Origin: Antedon mediterranea
Lineage: Eukaryota; Echinodermata; Crinoidea; Comatulida; Antedonidae
Length of the DNA stretch: 64,000 nucleotides
Assembly (NCBI RefSeq): GCF_964355755.1
Contig: NC_092675.1
Location: 9,251,312 to 9,315,311 of the forward strand
Reading direction: 5' to 3'
The position numbers and the translations under genes were made by a program. This document shows positions 44,001 through 55,831 of the stretch, piece after piece (within the stretch, counting starts at the first letter, position 1; every line of letters starts with the position of its first letter). The notes beneath the pieces were generated by a model, which was not told where the DNA came from, made no database searches, and saw only the letters and a program-made list of their open reading frames with translations.

Positions 44001-45607
44001 TTTTACCCGCTAAAATCCTCCTTCAAGAAATGTGCAGAAATAATGTTCAATGGGTCCAAGAATTAACTGGTATCGACTTAGCTAGATGGCAGCAATGGTT
44101 AAACAATTTAACAAATCTAGATAAATTGATTATCCCTAGATGCTTTAAACCATGTATTTTCGGAAAGGTGGAGTCTTTTCAGATACACAACTTCTCGGAT
44201 GCTAGTAACCAAGGTTATGGAATGGTATCTTATCTCCGATTAGAAGATGTTGACGGAAAGATACATTGTTCTTTACTTATTGGAAAATCCAGAGTTGCAC
44301 CCTTGAAGAAGGTGACAGTGCCACGCATGGAGCTGACAGCCGCTATGTTAGCTGTTCATATTAACAAAATTATTATTAAGGATAAGTTAAGTTGTCAGGT
44401 GCATAAAGTTGTATTTTGGACGGACAGCACGTCAGTTTTAAGATGGATATCTAATGAATCTGCACATTTCCATACGTTTGTGGCGAACCGAATTCACACA
44501 ATCAGAGAATCATCGGAGAGCAGCCAGTGGAGATATGTGGAATCCAAATGTAACCCAGCTGATGATGCCTCAAGAGGTCTCGATTTCAGACATTTGGTAC
44601 AAAGTCAACGGTGGCTAAATGGCCCAGACTTCTTGTGGAAATCTGAAGAGAACTGGCCTAATATTCACTTGCTTTACCAGTCGGGCAGTGCATCTTGAAG
44701 TTGCTCATTCGCTTGATACCGCCTCATGCATTAACGCGATAAGACGTTTTATTGCTAGAAGAGGTACACCCAATATGATACTGTCCGACAACGGGACAAA
44801 TTTAGTTGGTGCTGAAAGAGAGTTACGGGAAGAAATCAGCAAGTGGAACCAAACCAAACTGACAAATAACCTTAAGTCAAAAAGGTATAACTTGGAAATT
44901 TAATCCACCGCATGGTTCTCATTTCGGCGGTGTTTGGGAACGGTTAATACATTCGGTACGGAAAATATTGTACTCACTAATGCATCACCAAATGCATCGA
45001 TTTGATGATGAGGGTCTTCATACACTATTCTGTGAGGTTGAAGCAACACTAAATAGCCGTCCCATTACTACTGTTTCTGATGACCCAAATGATCTGCAGG
45101 CATTAACACCAAATGATTTGTTGTTGACCAAAGGTAAAGTTTTACAACCTGGAATCTTTAACAAAGATGACAATTATCCACGTCGACGTTGGCGTCAAGT
45201 TCAACACCTAGCTGATCTCTTTTGGAAAAGGTGGACAAAAGAGTACTTGCCTTCGTTACAAGCACGCCGGAAATGGATAAATCCTAGAAGGAACTTTGCT
45301 GTTGGAGATATAGTTTTGTTGATGGAAACCACACCACGCAACACATGGGCACTTGGTAGGGTGCTGAAAGTAATGATTGACAGAAATGGATTTGTTAGAG
45401 TGGTCGAAGTAAAAACTGCAACTACAGTACTCCAGCGACCAATTGACAAGTTGTGCTTACTTCTAGAGGCAGATAACTAAATGTTTAAAAGAGAAAGAAC
45501 TTTTAAATTAAAACATTAATTAAACAATTAATTTGTTACATTAAAGAAAGAAAATATATTTTGCCAAGTTTGTTATAGATAATTGTGGTTCACAATTAAG
45601 GGGCCGG
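41062..45607 (+). pseudogene. Decayed BEL/Pao retrotransposon internal region
   Basis: Plus-strand homologue of the intact element at 57497-63154. Gag-like coiled coil (41403-41867) and capsid KFGGDPMEYKKFMRQFQARV (41864-42200); protease TYAFLDPGSNVSFC (about 42370) and RT start in 42316-43458; a frameshift near 43300; RT with FYVDDCLKS (about 43655), RNase H (FSDASNQGYGM, WTDSTSVLRWI) to 44698. Then integrase RAVHLEVAHSLDT and LSDNGTNL (44619-44903) and the C-terminal RRRWRQVQHLADLFWKRW domain (44968-45480). Two internal deletions: the zinc-knuckle region is lost near 42250, and the segment between RNase H and the integrase core (including H2C2) is lost near 44665. A polypurine tract AATTAAGGGGCCGG (45594-45607) precedes a TG that may start the 3' LTR. 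No 5' LTR. Confidence 0.88.
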
Positions 45608-45804
45608 TGTAAAGGCCAAATTAAGAAGTTTAATTTTACTATTACTATACTATTTACTATTAAATGTTTATTGTGTGGCTCTAGGAAGCTAAGTTAGCTC
45701 ATTGTTCCACTTGAGTGACTCCTTGCTGATTGGGCTAGTTAGGAGAGCTCACAGGTGGCATTATTATGCAAATTAGGTCACTAATATCAGACCTAAAGTG
45801 TACA
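45608..45804 (+). mobile_element. Possible 3' LTR remnant of the decayed BEL/Pao copy
   Basis: Starts TGTAAAGG right after the polypurine tract, as expected for an LTR. The right boundary is not visible and there is no second copy to define it; the (CCGA)n element follows. Confidence 0.35.
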
Positions 45805-45908
45805 AACAAGGCCATACATGGCCGCAGTCGCGTGCTCAAGTTAGTGATTACCGATAAACCGACCGACCGACATAGTGAGCTGTAGAGTCGCGTTGCACGC
45901 GACTAAAA
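45805..45908 (+). mobile_element. (CCGA)n short interspersed element, copy 4
   Basis: AACAAGGCCATACATGGCCG start, CCGACCGACCGA run, GACATAGTGAGCTGTAGAGT and terminal hairpin GTCGCGT-TGC-ACGCGAC followed by TAAAA. Subfamily shared with copies 1 and 3. Confidence 0.75.
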
Positions 45909-45989
45909 GAGGGGGAAAAAACCGTCGCGATGATGACGTAATTTGTGAACCATTTGATTGGTCAGTTTTAACAATCGTAACGTTGAAGA

Positions 45990-47218
45990 AGAACAGATTA
46001 CAATAAAGATAAGTTATTAAAAATTAAAAAAGCAGCAAAACAAGAATAGACATTTTGGCAACTTTTTATTAGAGAAGGTATGCAGTAGGCGAAATTAGTT
46101 GTAAACAATAATGGTATTATACGAGTCTGTTTATGAGTCAGTTTTGTCTGTATAAAGTGATATTTGTCCTCTCCCTTTTTCACTTCTCTTTTTCTCTTTC
46201 TCTTTTATTTTCTCTTTTACTTTTTCTTTTTTTATTCTTCTCTTTTGTCCCTTTTCTATTTTCTTTATCTCTTTCCTTCTTCTTTTTCTTTTCTTATTTC
46301 TTCTTCTTTTTTTCTTTTCAAGCTCCGATAATATATACCATTCCTTTATTATCATAAAGATTAGTTTTAATTTGACATATTTTAGTTAATGATACTAAAT
46401 AAATGACGTCGCTTGCCTCGCCATAAAGTTTCCAGAATAAAGTATGTCAATGTCAATAACCTATAACGTGAACAATACATTGAGATAGGTGCGTAAAAGG
46501 CACTAAAACATGAATGGATATTTTGACAACTTTGACATTTTCAATAGAATAAGTATTCTGTAAAGAAGTTGTAAATAATATGGTATTATACAAGACAACA
46601 GGTGATATTGTATGTGAAGTTCTGAACAAATATGCAACACCACAAATATGTGGATATACTATTCGGTAACAGATAAATAGTAATTGTTCTAGTACATTTA
46701 CAGTAAATCTACAATTGTCTTCACCAGACTCTGCTTTTAGCCATTATTTTATTTCACCCAAACAATTCACGTGGACCGACGAGCAGCGAGATCAGCTAAA
46801 TAGAAATACTGTACACTAAAAAAGTGCATTGGTAAATATGCTCAAATTTATATTGTATCGCTGAAGTTAGCTCTATAGCGTTATTTAAGATGGGGTCTGT
46901 CATTTGTTAAATCAACTTGTTTAGTGGGATAGTTTTGTATAAAGTGAAAAATTTGTTTGTCCTTTGTCTCTTTTTTTTTTTTTATTTTCCTCTATTATAT
47001 TATTTTCTTTTCCTCCTTTTCTCCTCCTTCTTCCTATTCTCTGTTTACTTATTCCTCCTTTTTTTCTTTATTTCTTTCCTTCTTCTTTCTTTTTTATTTT
47101 TTTTTAAGCTTTTAAGTCCGATATATATTCCTTTATTATTATCATAAAGATTAGTTTTAATTTTACATATTTTAGTTAATGATACTCAATAAATGACGTC
47201 GCTTACCTCGCCATAGAG
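45990..47218. repeat. Direct duplications with long pyrimidine tracts
   Basis: 46130-46440 and 46915-47218 are diverged copies: TTTTGT-TATAAAGTGA, then a C/T-only-rich tract (about 46157-46322 and 46958-47106), then TTATCATAAAGATTAGTTTT and AAATGACGTCGCTT-CCTCGCC. A second phrase (GAATAGACATTTTGGCAACT / GAATGGATATTTTGACAACT ... TGGTATTATAC) repeats at about 46045 and 46510, with a faint relative at 52105. The long hydrophobic or lysine-rich ORFs here are low-complexity artefacts. Confidence 0.7.
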
Positions 47219-47354
47219 CAATGAGTTGCATCCGAGTCGTCGTTTGTAACTTTCTTGGCGTTCTGGTATCAATTGAGCCTCTTTGGCAATAGTTGATTAG
47301 TTTTGATCGAGTTACTAAATATTAATCAACTACTAGTTATCATGGTTGTTTTTG

Positions 47355-48240
47355 TAGTATTGTACAGAAGCAATCTTTGACATTTGTATGTATAAATAAT
47401 AATAAATCACTTCCATCAGAAATCAAATGTGGGTCCACGGGGGTTAATTCTAGACCCCTACTATTCTTACTATATGTAAATGATATATGTAATGTCAGTA
47501 ATGTAGCTAAGGTAATCTCCTATGCTGATGATACCACTTTTATTCAAATATCTTCAATGAATGGTTCAAAGCAAACAAACTTGTACTAAATGTAAATAAA
47601 ACTAATTATGTTATTTTTACAACACAAAAAATCGTAATACCGAGACAAAATATTCCCATAAAAATTAATGGTACAAACCTAAAAAGATTAGGTATTAGGT
47701 ATTGTTATAAACGAAAATTTAAGCTGGAAACCCCACATCAAACATATATGTAATGATATAATATAAGGCCATTGGTATCTGCAAAATTAAAAATCATATT
47801 TCCTGTACACATATTAATAAATCTATATAACGCTGATCTTGTCACATCTTCAATATGGAAACCTTGCACGGGGAAATGAATACCCAACACATATTAAAAA
47901 ACTACATAAGTTACAAACATTTAAATTTTTGTAAACAATTTTAACCTACTCACAATTTATGATTTAAATAAGTTACAGGCAATATGTTTTATGACTCAAT
48001 ATCATCTTCGACAATTACCCCCTCCCTTGTGTGAAATCTTTGATCAAAGTCAAAAAAGCAAAAACCCTTAGAAATTCAACTAAAATGTGCATACCATTCT
48101 CCAGACTTGACGCTCGAAATGCCAACAAACATGGCAGTCATTTGATGAGTGTCGCTATACCAATTATTGTTTATCGAAAGTTGAAGACTGTCGATCAGAT
48201 TTTAAAAATATGGCGCATACGGATGCACAACTTTTGAACA
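47355..48240 (+). pseudogene. LINE (CR1-like) reverse-transcriptase fragment
   Basis: Plus-strand frames give PLLFLLYVNDICNVSNVAKV then ISYADDTTFIQ (YADD intact). After frame breaks come WFKANKLVLNVNKTNYVIFT, INENLSWKPHIKHICNDI and LQYGNLAWGNEYPTHIKKLH. That is the RT second half and C-terminal region. 5' truncated and broken by several frameshifts. Confidence 0.78.
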
Positions 48241-49545
48241 GTTTGGGCACTTTTGTAAAAGTAAAATTTGACACGATATGACTTGAATGAAAAAAAAACC
48301 AATCGTTACATGAACAACATGATGAGTGTATACACGAATCTATTTAGATACGCTAGGCCTATTATAAAAATATAAATAATTGATTATTAGATATATAATA
48401 TAGCTTAGGACGTTAAGATATGCCTCGCACCTTTTTGAAATTGTACACTATATGCATCGCATGCCTCGCACTTTTGGAAATGATAAATGATGCCTCGCAC
48501 AAAAAATATTTGGCGTGCCTCGCATACCTCGCTCCCCCGCACTTTGTCAACACTCAACTAAATGGACTGTGGCTTGATTGAGAATCGAAAAACATGTGCC
48601 TACTATTTTCTTTTTCCGTTCATCGATTCTCAACCAATCATTTGAATATTTGAACAATAGGTACATTTTATTTTGATATTATTTGTGTCTTTGATTTAAA
48701 ATATTGCATCAACCTACCGAAAAAACGAAGAAAATTTTTAAAAGTTCACCAATTCTGTTCTAGGACATCGTATAATATGATGGGACATGCTTTGTTGTTG
48801 TTGACAAGCTACAGCCATTTTGCCTTTCACTTGGAAAACCGATCTAACTGTCAATCACCTCAGGTTGTCACGGAAACTCCAATCAAAAAGCATCATACTT
48901 TTTAGATCTCCAAAAATGGGCGGTCATAAACTGCAAACAGGGATTTCCTTCATCATGTTCATGAGGTGGCCAGCTGGAGAAGGTGTTAGTAATCTGGTTG
49001 TATTTCATTGAATAATTGATATTTCTGCTAATTTTCAACAGCATTTGATAGAAGACATGTGTACCTTTCCAACAATGTATTATTTGCCAAATAAAATATT
49101 AACATACTAATTTAAAAATGGCATTTAAAAATGATCAATTTTGAACTTTATTGTGCTGTGTGTGTGGGACACAGCTGGCTAAAGCCGAGGCGCGAAAAAG
49201 AGGAGAAAATACACAAAAACATTAGGCCTATATGGCCTCTATGCCTACTGAGTCGCTCACGATCGACATAGTGCTTCCGGTGGACAAATAGGGTTCATCC
49301 TGTTTTTTTTGTCCTTTTATACATCACTTGTGTTGGTCAATTTGAATGGTGGTGGTCACTATTACAATAGAGGAAAATTTTTCCCGTATCCCTACAAGGG
49401 AGTGCCCCACCAGAGGTGCTGACCGGTCGTGGGCGACCAATGTTTTTTTACTTTTTTTGGACATAATTGTTGTTGTATGTATGTAGATGCATTTAAATAA
49501 TAGTCCCAAACTGACAAGCACTCGCTTCTTTTTGGTGTCCTGTTG
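48241..49545. other. Intergenic DNA with a TGCCTCGCA cluster
   Basis: TGCCTCGCA or ATGCCTCGCAC recurs five times between about 48420 and 48540, with diverged spacers. The rest is AT-rich, without a recognised gene; ORFs at 48820-49011 and 49324-49521 are short and unsupported. Confidence 0.45.
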
Positions 49546-50182
49546 GATGTAAAATTGTAAATTGTAAATAGGCCTAATTGAATATTGTAAATTGTAATAG
49601 GCCTAATTGAATATTGTAAATTGTAATAGGCTTAATTGAATATTGTAAATTGTAATAGGCCTAATTGAATATTGTAAATTGTAATAGGCCTAATTGAATA
49701 TTGTAAATTGTAATAGGCCTAATTGAATATTGTAAATTGTAATAGGCCTAATTGAATATTGTAAATTGTAATAGGCCTAATTGAATATTGTAAATTGTAA
49801 TAGGCCTAATTGAATATTGTAAATTGTAATAGGCCTAATTGAATATTGTAAATTGTATTAGACCTAATTGAATTATTGTAAATTGTAATAGGCCTAATTG
49901 AATATTGTAAATTGTAATAGGCCTAATTGAATATTGTAAATTGTAATAGGCCTAATTGAATATTGTAAATTGTAATAGGCCTAATTGAATATTGTAAATT
50001 GTAATAGGCCTAATTGAATATTGTAATAGGCCTAATTGAATATTGTAAATTGTAATAGGCCTAATTGAATATTGTAAATTGTAATAGACCTAATTGAATT
50101 ATTGTAAATTATAATAGGCCTAATTGAATATTGTAAATTGTAATAGGCCTAATTGAATATTGTAAATTGTAATAGGCCTAAT
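49546..50182. repeat. 29-bp minisatellite, about 22 copies
   Basis: Unit AGGCCTAATTGAATATTGTA + AATTGTAAT, very homogeneous. Variants: GAATTATTG (30-bp unit) twice, TTAGACC or AGACC changes, and one shortened unit near 50020-50035. Each unit contains the AGGCCT palindrome common in this genome. Confidence 0.95.
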
Positions 50183-50221
50183 AGAAAGTCTGAATAAAGA
50201 CTTACATACAAATCATACAAA

Positions 50222-51195
50222 GCACCAAACAATGTGAACATTTGGAAGTATAATTAAATTGTAACCATGGTATACAAGCACGATAGCATCTTTTTAAAAC
50301 TAAAGTTACTAACCAATGAAATAAACGATTATAGTATAATTAAATTGTAACCAATGGTATATCAAGCACGATAGCATCTTTTTAAAACTAAAGTTACTAA
50401 CCAATAAACGATTATAGTATTATTATAATTGTAACCATGGTATATCAAGCACGATAGCATCTTTTTAAAACTAAAGTTACTAACCAATAAACGATTATAG
50501 TATTATTATAATTTTAACCATGGTATATCAAGCAGGATAGCATCTTGTTAGTCGTGTGGACGCGACTCTATAGTTCACTATGTCGGTCGGTCTGTCTGTC
50601 GGTCCAGTATCACTATGCGTTTTAGCACGCGACTTATGGCTGTTGGCCTTGTTAAAACTAAAGTTACTAACCAATAAACGATTATAGTATAATTAAATTG
50701 TAACCAATGGTATATCAAGCACGATAGCATCTTTTTAAAACTAAAGTTACTAACCAATAAACGATTATAGTATTATTATTATTGTAACCATGGTATATCA
50801 AGCACGATAGCATCTTTTTAAAACTAAAGTTACTAACCAATAAACGATTATAGTATAATTAAATTGTAACCATGGTATATCAAGCACGATAGCATCTTTT
50901 TAAAACTAAAGTTACTAACCAATAAACGATTATAGTATTATTATAATTGTAACCATGGCATATCAAGCACGATAGCATCTTTTTAAACTAAAGTTACTAA
51001 CCAATAAACGATTATAGTATTATTATAATTGTAACCATGGCATATCAAGCACGATAGCATCTTTTTAAAACTAAAGTTACTAACCAATAAACGATTACAG
51101 TATTATTATTGTAACCATGGCATATCAAGCACGATAGCATCTTTTTAAAACTAAAGTTACTAACCAATAAACGATTATAGTATTATTATAATTGT
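50222..51195. repeat. 83-bp tandem repeat, about 11 copies
   Basis: Landmark CACGATAGCATCTTTTTAAA spaced 80-88 bp (usually 83), with AAGTTACTAACCAATAAACG and GTAACCATGGTATATCAAGC between. One unit is interrupted by a (CCGA)n element. It follows the 29-bp array after about 40 bp. Confidence 0.93.
50548..50653 (-). mobile_element. (CCGA)n short interspersed element, copy 5, inserted in the 83-bp array
   Basis: The reverse complement starts AACAAGGCCAACAGCCATAA and ends in the hairpin GTCGCGT-CC-ACACGAC followed by TAA. The landmark spacing jumps from 83 to 187 bp, so the net insertion is 104 bp into CATCTTTTTAAAA. Nearly identical to copy 2. The clean empty neighbours define both ends and show it moved after the array formed. 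Confidence 0.85.
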
Positions 51196-52880
51196 ATTGA
51201 ATAGGTTAATGATATGGGTAGATTAAAAAGTACTGCAATAATGATAGGCCTATAATAGAAAAACACAGAATGTAACAGGTTGTTAAAAAAAAGGTTTTAT
51301 GTTCTGTTCTTGTTTTAATTGCATGTTGTTTTTCTCAATTAATAGCCCTATTTTGGTATCAATTAGTTTATAAAGGGCAATATGTTTTTCATATTTTACT
51401 TCCTTTGTAGAGCTCTCAGGAAGTCTAAAACATTTTATGTGTGTGACTAAATCGTATACTTGTTAAATAGTGTATTACCTGCACGTAGTATACACTTTTG
51501 AATGTAGATAAAGGTTCATTAAGTTTAAAAAAATAATAGAAAACGGAATGATTTTATGGATGTGTAATCATCAATACATTTTTTAAGTTCTTTGAAAAGT
51601 TTCGAGGATAAGTAGTCGGTTTTATGTGTGTCAGGTCAATAGCCTATAACGTGAACTGTTTACTATTCTATTATAGTTTACACACAACACAACTAAGCTT
51701 TTCCAGTTTATTCAGAGTATACATTTAACAATACATAATATTTATTTCTACTGATACTTTACAAGCAATGCTAAAACTACATATGACATCGCAGTGTGTT
51801 GTCACAGGAGCCAGTAAATCAAATGGTTGTTATGTATAGTATATCGGTAAGGATGTAAGTGACATCCGTTAGGTAAATTGTGGAATTTGGGGACAAAATA
51901 ATTCTCCAGAATTATACCAGCCAAATGAGCGAATACTATGAGTAACATATGAATAGCGCCTGTGTTGAAGTTAGGTGTTGGATGATGCCGGGAATGGCTG
52001 GGTGGGAATATTAAAAAGTTTGTACAACTATTGAACGGCTAATTTAGCAATGAAGTGTGCTAGTATGCATCTAAGTAAACAACTAAAACACTCTGAATTC
52101 ATCAATGGATATTTTAACAACTGTAGAAACTTTCAATTAGTGAAAATAGCATTATCTAGGCCTATATAAATTTTATGAACAATAGAGTGCACATATGCAG
52201 ATATTACCGAAATAAGAACACAAAAATAAATGTAAAATTTGCTGCACCAAACATTCTCTGAAACAATTGTTATAAACTGCCTTCCCACTAAATTTAAATG
52301 CCAAACTTATATATTTATGAATCTCGGTTGGGGTTACTTTTTTCTAATTCTCACATATAAACACATATTTCGCGAGTACTTTAAAAATGATGCCCTGTAA
52401 TAGTAATTCAATTCTTTATTATTACAAAAAAAAACCAAATTTGATCAAATTGACATCAAAAAAACTAATAAACAACTTAAACAAAAACAATGAATTATGT
52501 CTCCTAAAAAAGGCGGAGTTAACATAATTGATAGCAGGAAAAATAATATCCAAATCATGGACGCCAATCAGAAAAATATTCGACAACAATTTCCAGTGAA
52601 AGCATTATTTTTAAATAGGCCATAAGTGCGCATCTTCGACTGATTATTGTTGATATAATTAAGCCAACAAACGTAAAATGGTTCATGTATCTGGTCATTG
52701 ACCGTTCTTTTAAACTGAGAGGCACAAAAATTGTATGTTTTGTCCAGACGTAACCTACTGTAAATGGCAAAAATTAAGTAGAGAATCTATACCACTTACT
52801 AAGTAAATACAGAGTTACTTTTGCAATTGCAAGTTTCTGTTATCAAGCAATTATAATATATTTTCATTAGGAATTATCTA
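51196..52880. other. Intergenic DNA, no gene recognised
   Basis: AT-rich. Contains diverged phrases shared with 46440-46560 (CCTATAACGTGAAC; GGATATTTTAACAACT). No credible ORF. The 3' UTR of the methyltransferase gene probably takes the right end. Confidence 0.4.
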
Positions 52881-54086
52881 TTAATTCTTCTTGGCCCACA
52901 AAAATAGTGTATCATGTCGCAGGTATTTATTTCCTCGATTGTTGACGGGAAAGTTCTTGAAGCACCATTCCGAAGCATCTTCAAACATTTCTGATCGATA
53001 CTGCTCAGGCACATACTTTATTTGATCAATAATTGTACTTACATATCCTGAAATATCATACAATGAATGTTTATATGAGTGGAATGGTACAAATAATTCA
53101 CCAAACGAGAGTTCAATGTTTGTTATTGTTAAAATAGGCGGCGCTGTTTGACTTTACGTTCAGAATTACAGTAATGATCTTAATTTTTTGTGTACCCGAA
53201 AAATAGAGGAAAAAGTGTTATTTAACGGTAGTGCGTACTATTTGCACGCCATGTGACCCACAATCGTGCAATCAAATGACAGGAATTTATATTGGTGTTA
53301 ACTGTTATAAAAATAAATTTATAAGTGTACCCATAGGGCTGGTTGGCCTATTCCTTTCGTTCCGGTGTCATCATCTCCACCCTTACGTTTGATCCGAATT
53401 TTAAATATGAAATTTGGGGCCAATATGTGAACCCTTTGAAACAAAATGAAGTGAATATCAAATGTTTATACACTAAATCAATGGTTCATGTCCATGACAT
53501 ATGCTTACCTTGTAATTCATCTTTACTAAAGATATCTAATTCCTCACAGGGTGTATGCAAGTGCCCTTTGACCTCATCAAAGCCTACCGATTTTAACAAC
53601 TGCATGTTTTCTTCTAGAGTTAGTGGGTAATATTTATTCTCGTACCCCTTCAAGATGAAAAAATGTATTATGTTTTATTTTTCCTTTGTCTCTTGTCGTG
53701 ACTAGATGAATAATAATTTAGAAAATCTCAATTACAGTATATTATATTTTATTACTGTACCTCAAGATGATTCTTCCATTTGATATGATTTTTCAAGTAA
53801 TACGGAAGTTCATCATCATTGTGGCCTCGCATTTGATTCATAGTACCACCACAAAGAATAAAACACTCTCCACCTTTGCTTAGGCAGTTGTATACATTCT
53901 GCAAAGCCTGTCTTTTGTCTTTTACCCAATGCAGTACATAAACAGAAACGATCTTGCTAAATTCGCCTTTCCAGTTTGGGTGTGTCGCCAGCAGGCAGTT
54001 TGAGATATCTGCAGTTTCATACGATATATTTGCAGCTTGATGTTTCTGTTTTGCAACATCTATCATTTCTGTTGAAATGTCAAAAC
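52881..54086 (-). CDS. SAM-dependent methyltransferase, JHAMT-like, last three exons (partial)
   Basis: Exons on the minus strand: 54086-53761, 53647-53509 and 53047-52881 (TAA), GT-AG borders, compatible phases, giving about 209 residues. The first visible exon starts GFDISTEMIDVAKQKH (motif II, acidic residue that binds the SAM ribose), continues with ISYETADIS and KIVSVYVLHWVKDKRQALQN (motif IV/V region) and NCLSKGGECFILCGG (post-core strand). The last exon ends FPVNNRGNKYLRHDTLFLWAKK. The pattern resembles juvenile-hormone-acid methyltransferase and related class I small-molecule methyltransferases that are numerous in invertebrates; the substrate is unknown. The exon with motif I (G-G-G) is not found, so the 5' part must lie beyond the BEL insertion or outside the window. 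Confidence 0.82.
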
Positions 54087-54355
54087 CTAAAATGAAAAGA
54101 ATTAAACAGCAAATAATTATTTATGTAATTTATTTAATTATAAAAGAATTGAAGAAGTGGCACCGCATCGCGACGTCTTTGTTCTTAAGTTTTAATTCTA
54201 GCTCAGACCAAGGATATTTAACCGCTGAGCTCGACTTGTCAAGATAGGCTATCGTAACATACTTTGATCTTCGGTATAGGCTTCGACGAATTCGCACAAA
54301 GCCGAGACATTCTAGGCTATGTACACCATACGTTAAGTTTTTATTACTTTTTAAT

Positions 54356-55831
54356 TAGGTGATCATTTTATTCTAAATGATCACTATTGTTATTGTATGA
54401 AATTTTTGTTCTTTTTTATTTCTTTCTGTACATATTTTGTGTAACAAATATCTCAAAAAGTTTAATGTCAATGATTACTAAAATTTCACAATGTCTTTCA
54501 AATACTTTAACTTAGTTCTAATAAGCTTTTCAGCGTGATCACTCAACCGTGACATCATTTATACCCCATTTTGTGAAATCACATTATCAATCATATTATC
54601 TCAATAATTCATTATCACATATTAATGAAATTCACTACACAGAAACTTCAAGTGAAGGGTAAAATATTAGCAAATAAAAACGCACGTGCACGTATGGCTA
54701 TGCGCGTGAAATCGCGCGTTAAAAATTTAAAAAGCTCAAAATTACGTTTTGATCAATTTAGAGCATGAATAAGGCCATTTGCGTGTTTCAAAAAATTAAT
54801 TAATTTTGCGCGCGCGATACCTAAAAAGCGTAAAAAATACAATTTATTTACAAATCGCATTCTACTCACAATCCTTAGTACATTCACCAAATTTGAGTCA
54901 GTTCCGACTTGGAATAACGCTATACGAGCGGTTAAAAATGACAAAATGCGCAAATAAATTGCATCAAAGTGCTAAAAATGGTGAAAAATAAGGCATTTTT
55001 AAAATGAAATAATTCTTTAGAATGCACGATGACCCCCAATTTTTTTAGCTTATTCTGGAAGCCATTGAGTTGTAGATATGAATTCATGTACACATTTTAA
55101 GTACAAAATGTTGTGACGCATCAAATGGCCACTTGAATTTTTTTTAAAGTTATTTTTATCTTTCGTCATATTTTATCACATTCAATAGAACGTATCTCTG
55201 TTATTTTGTACCCGATTTTCGCTCAAATTTTAGTATGTGATTGCTCAATTAATTGACTTTCTCATGACTTGCCACTATTTTATTTTGATGACGTCATCAC
55301 GCGTAAAAACTTGAATAACGTAGGTCGTGTAATTTCACCTTCGCCGTAAATTTGAATATCTGAAAGCTGATGAAATGTAGATATGAATTCATATAAAAAT
55401 CAAGCCTATCGGATGTTGTGACGTTAACATATGGCCAGTTGAAGTTAAAAAGTATTTCTTTAATCTTTTTCGTCACAGTTATACAAATTTCAAAGAGCGC
55501 GCACAGCACTTCTACGTGCCAAATTCTCTTCCAATTCTTATATTTATTTGCTCAATTCATTATCTTTCGAAATTGTCATCTTCGAGTTTATTTTGATAAT
55601 TCCATCATACCAAAAAAATTAGAACACTGTGTGTCCCGTAATTTCACCTATGCTACATTGTATATAAATATACATTATACTGTACATATTGTATATGGCA
55701 TATAATAGGCACAACTCAGCACTAAAAGCGTATAATAGGATGGCATACATAAACATTTTCTGATCGTATGTTAACATACGTGCATGTAAAAAAAAAATTA
55801 ATTTCAGTAAAATGATAAAAATGATCACCTA
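54356..55831. mobile_element. Non-autonomous element with palindromic TAGGTGATCATTTT ends
   Basis: Left end TAGGTGATCATTTTATTCTA, right end TAAAAATGATCACCTA: 14-bp inverted ends, probably with a TA target. The left end itself folds (54359-54384). The 1.48-kb interior has no transposase but shows a direct repeat of about 310 bp (GTAGATATGAATTCAT at about 55073 and 55378, followed by TGTTGTGACG--- and ATGGCCA-TTGAA). A copy of the left end lies at 505-533. It probably sits in an intron of the methyltransferase gene. Confidence 0.6.

Noticed and set aside
46131-46357. Lysine/arginine-rich ORF on the minus strand and hydrophobic ORF on the plus strand
   Set aside because: Both are translations of a pyrimidine/purine tract; a second tract at 46958-47106 gives the same artefact.
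53343-53630. 95-codon plus-strand ORF
   Set aside because: Antisense to a methyltransferase exon with good splice borders and protein similarity on the minus strand.
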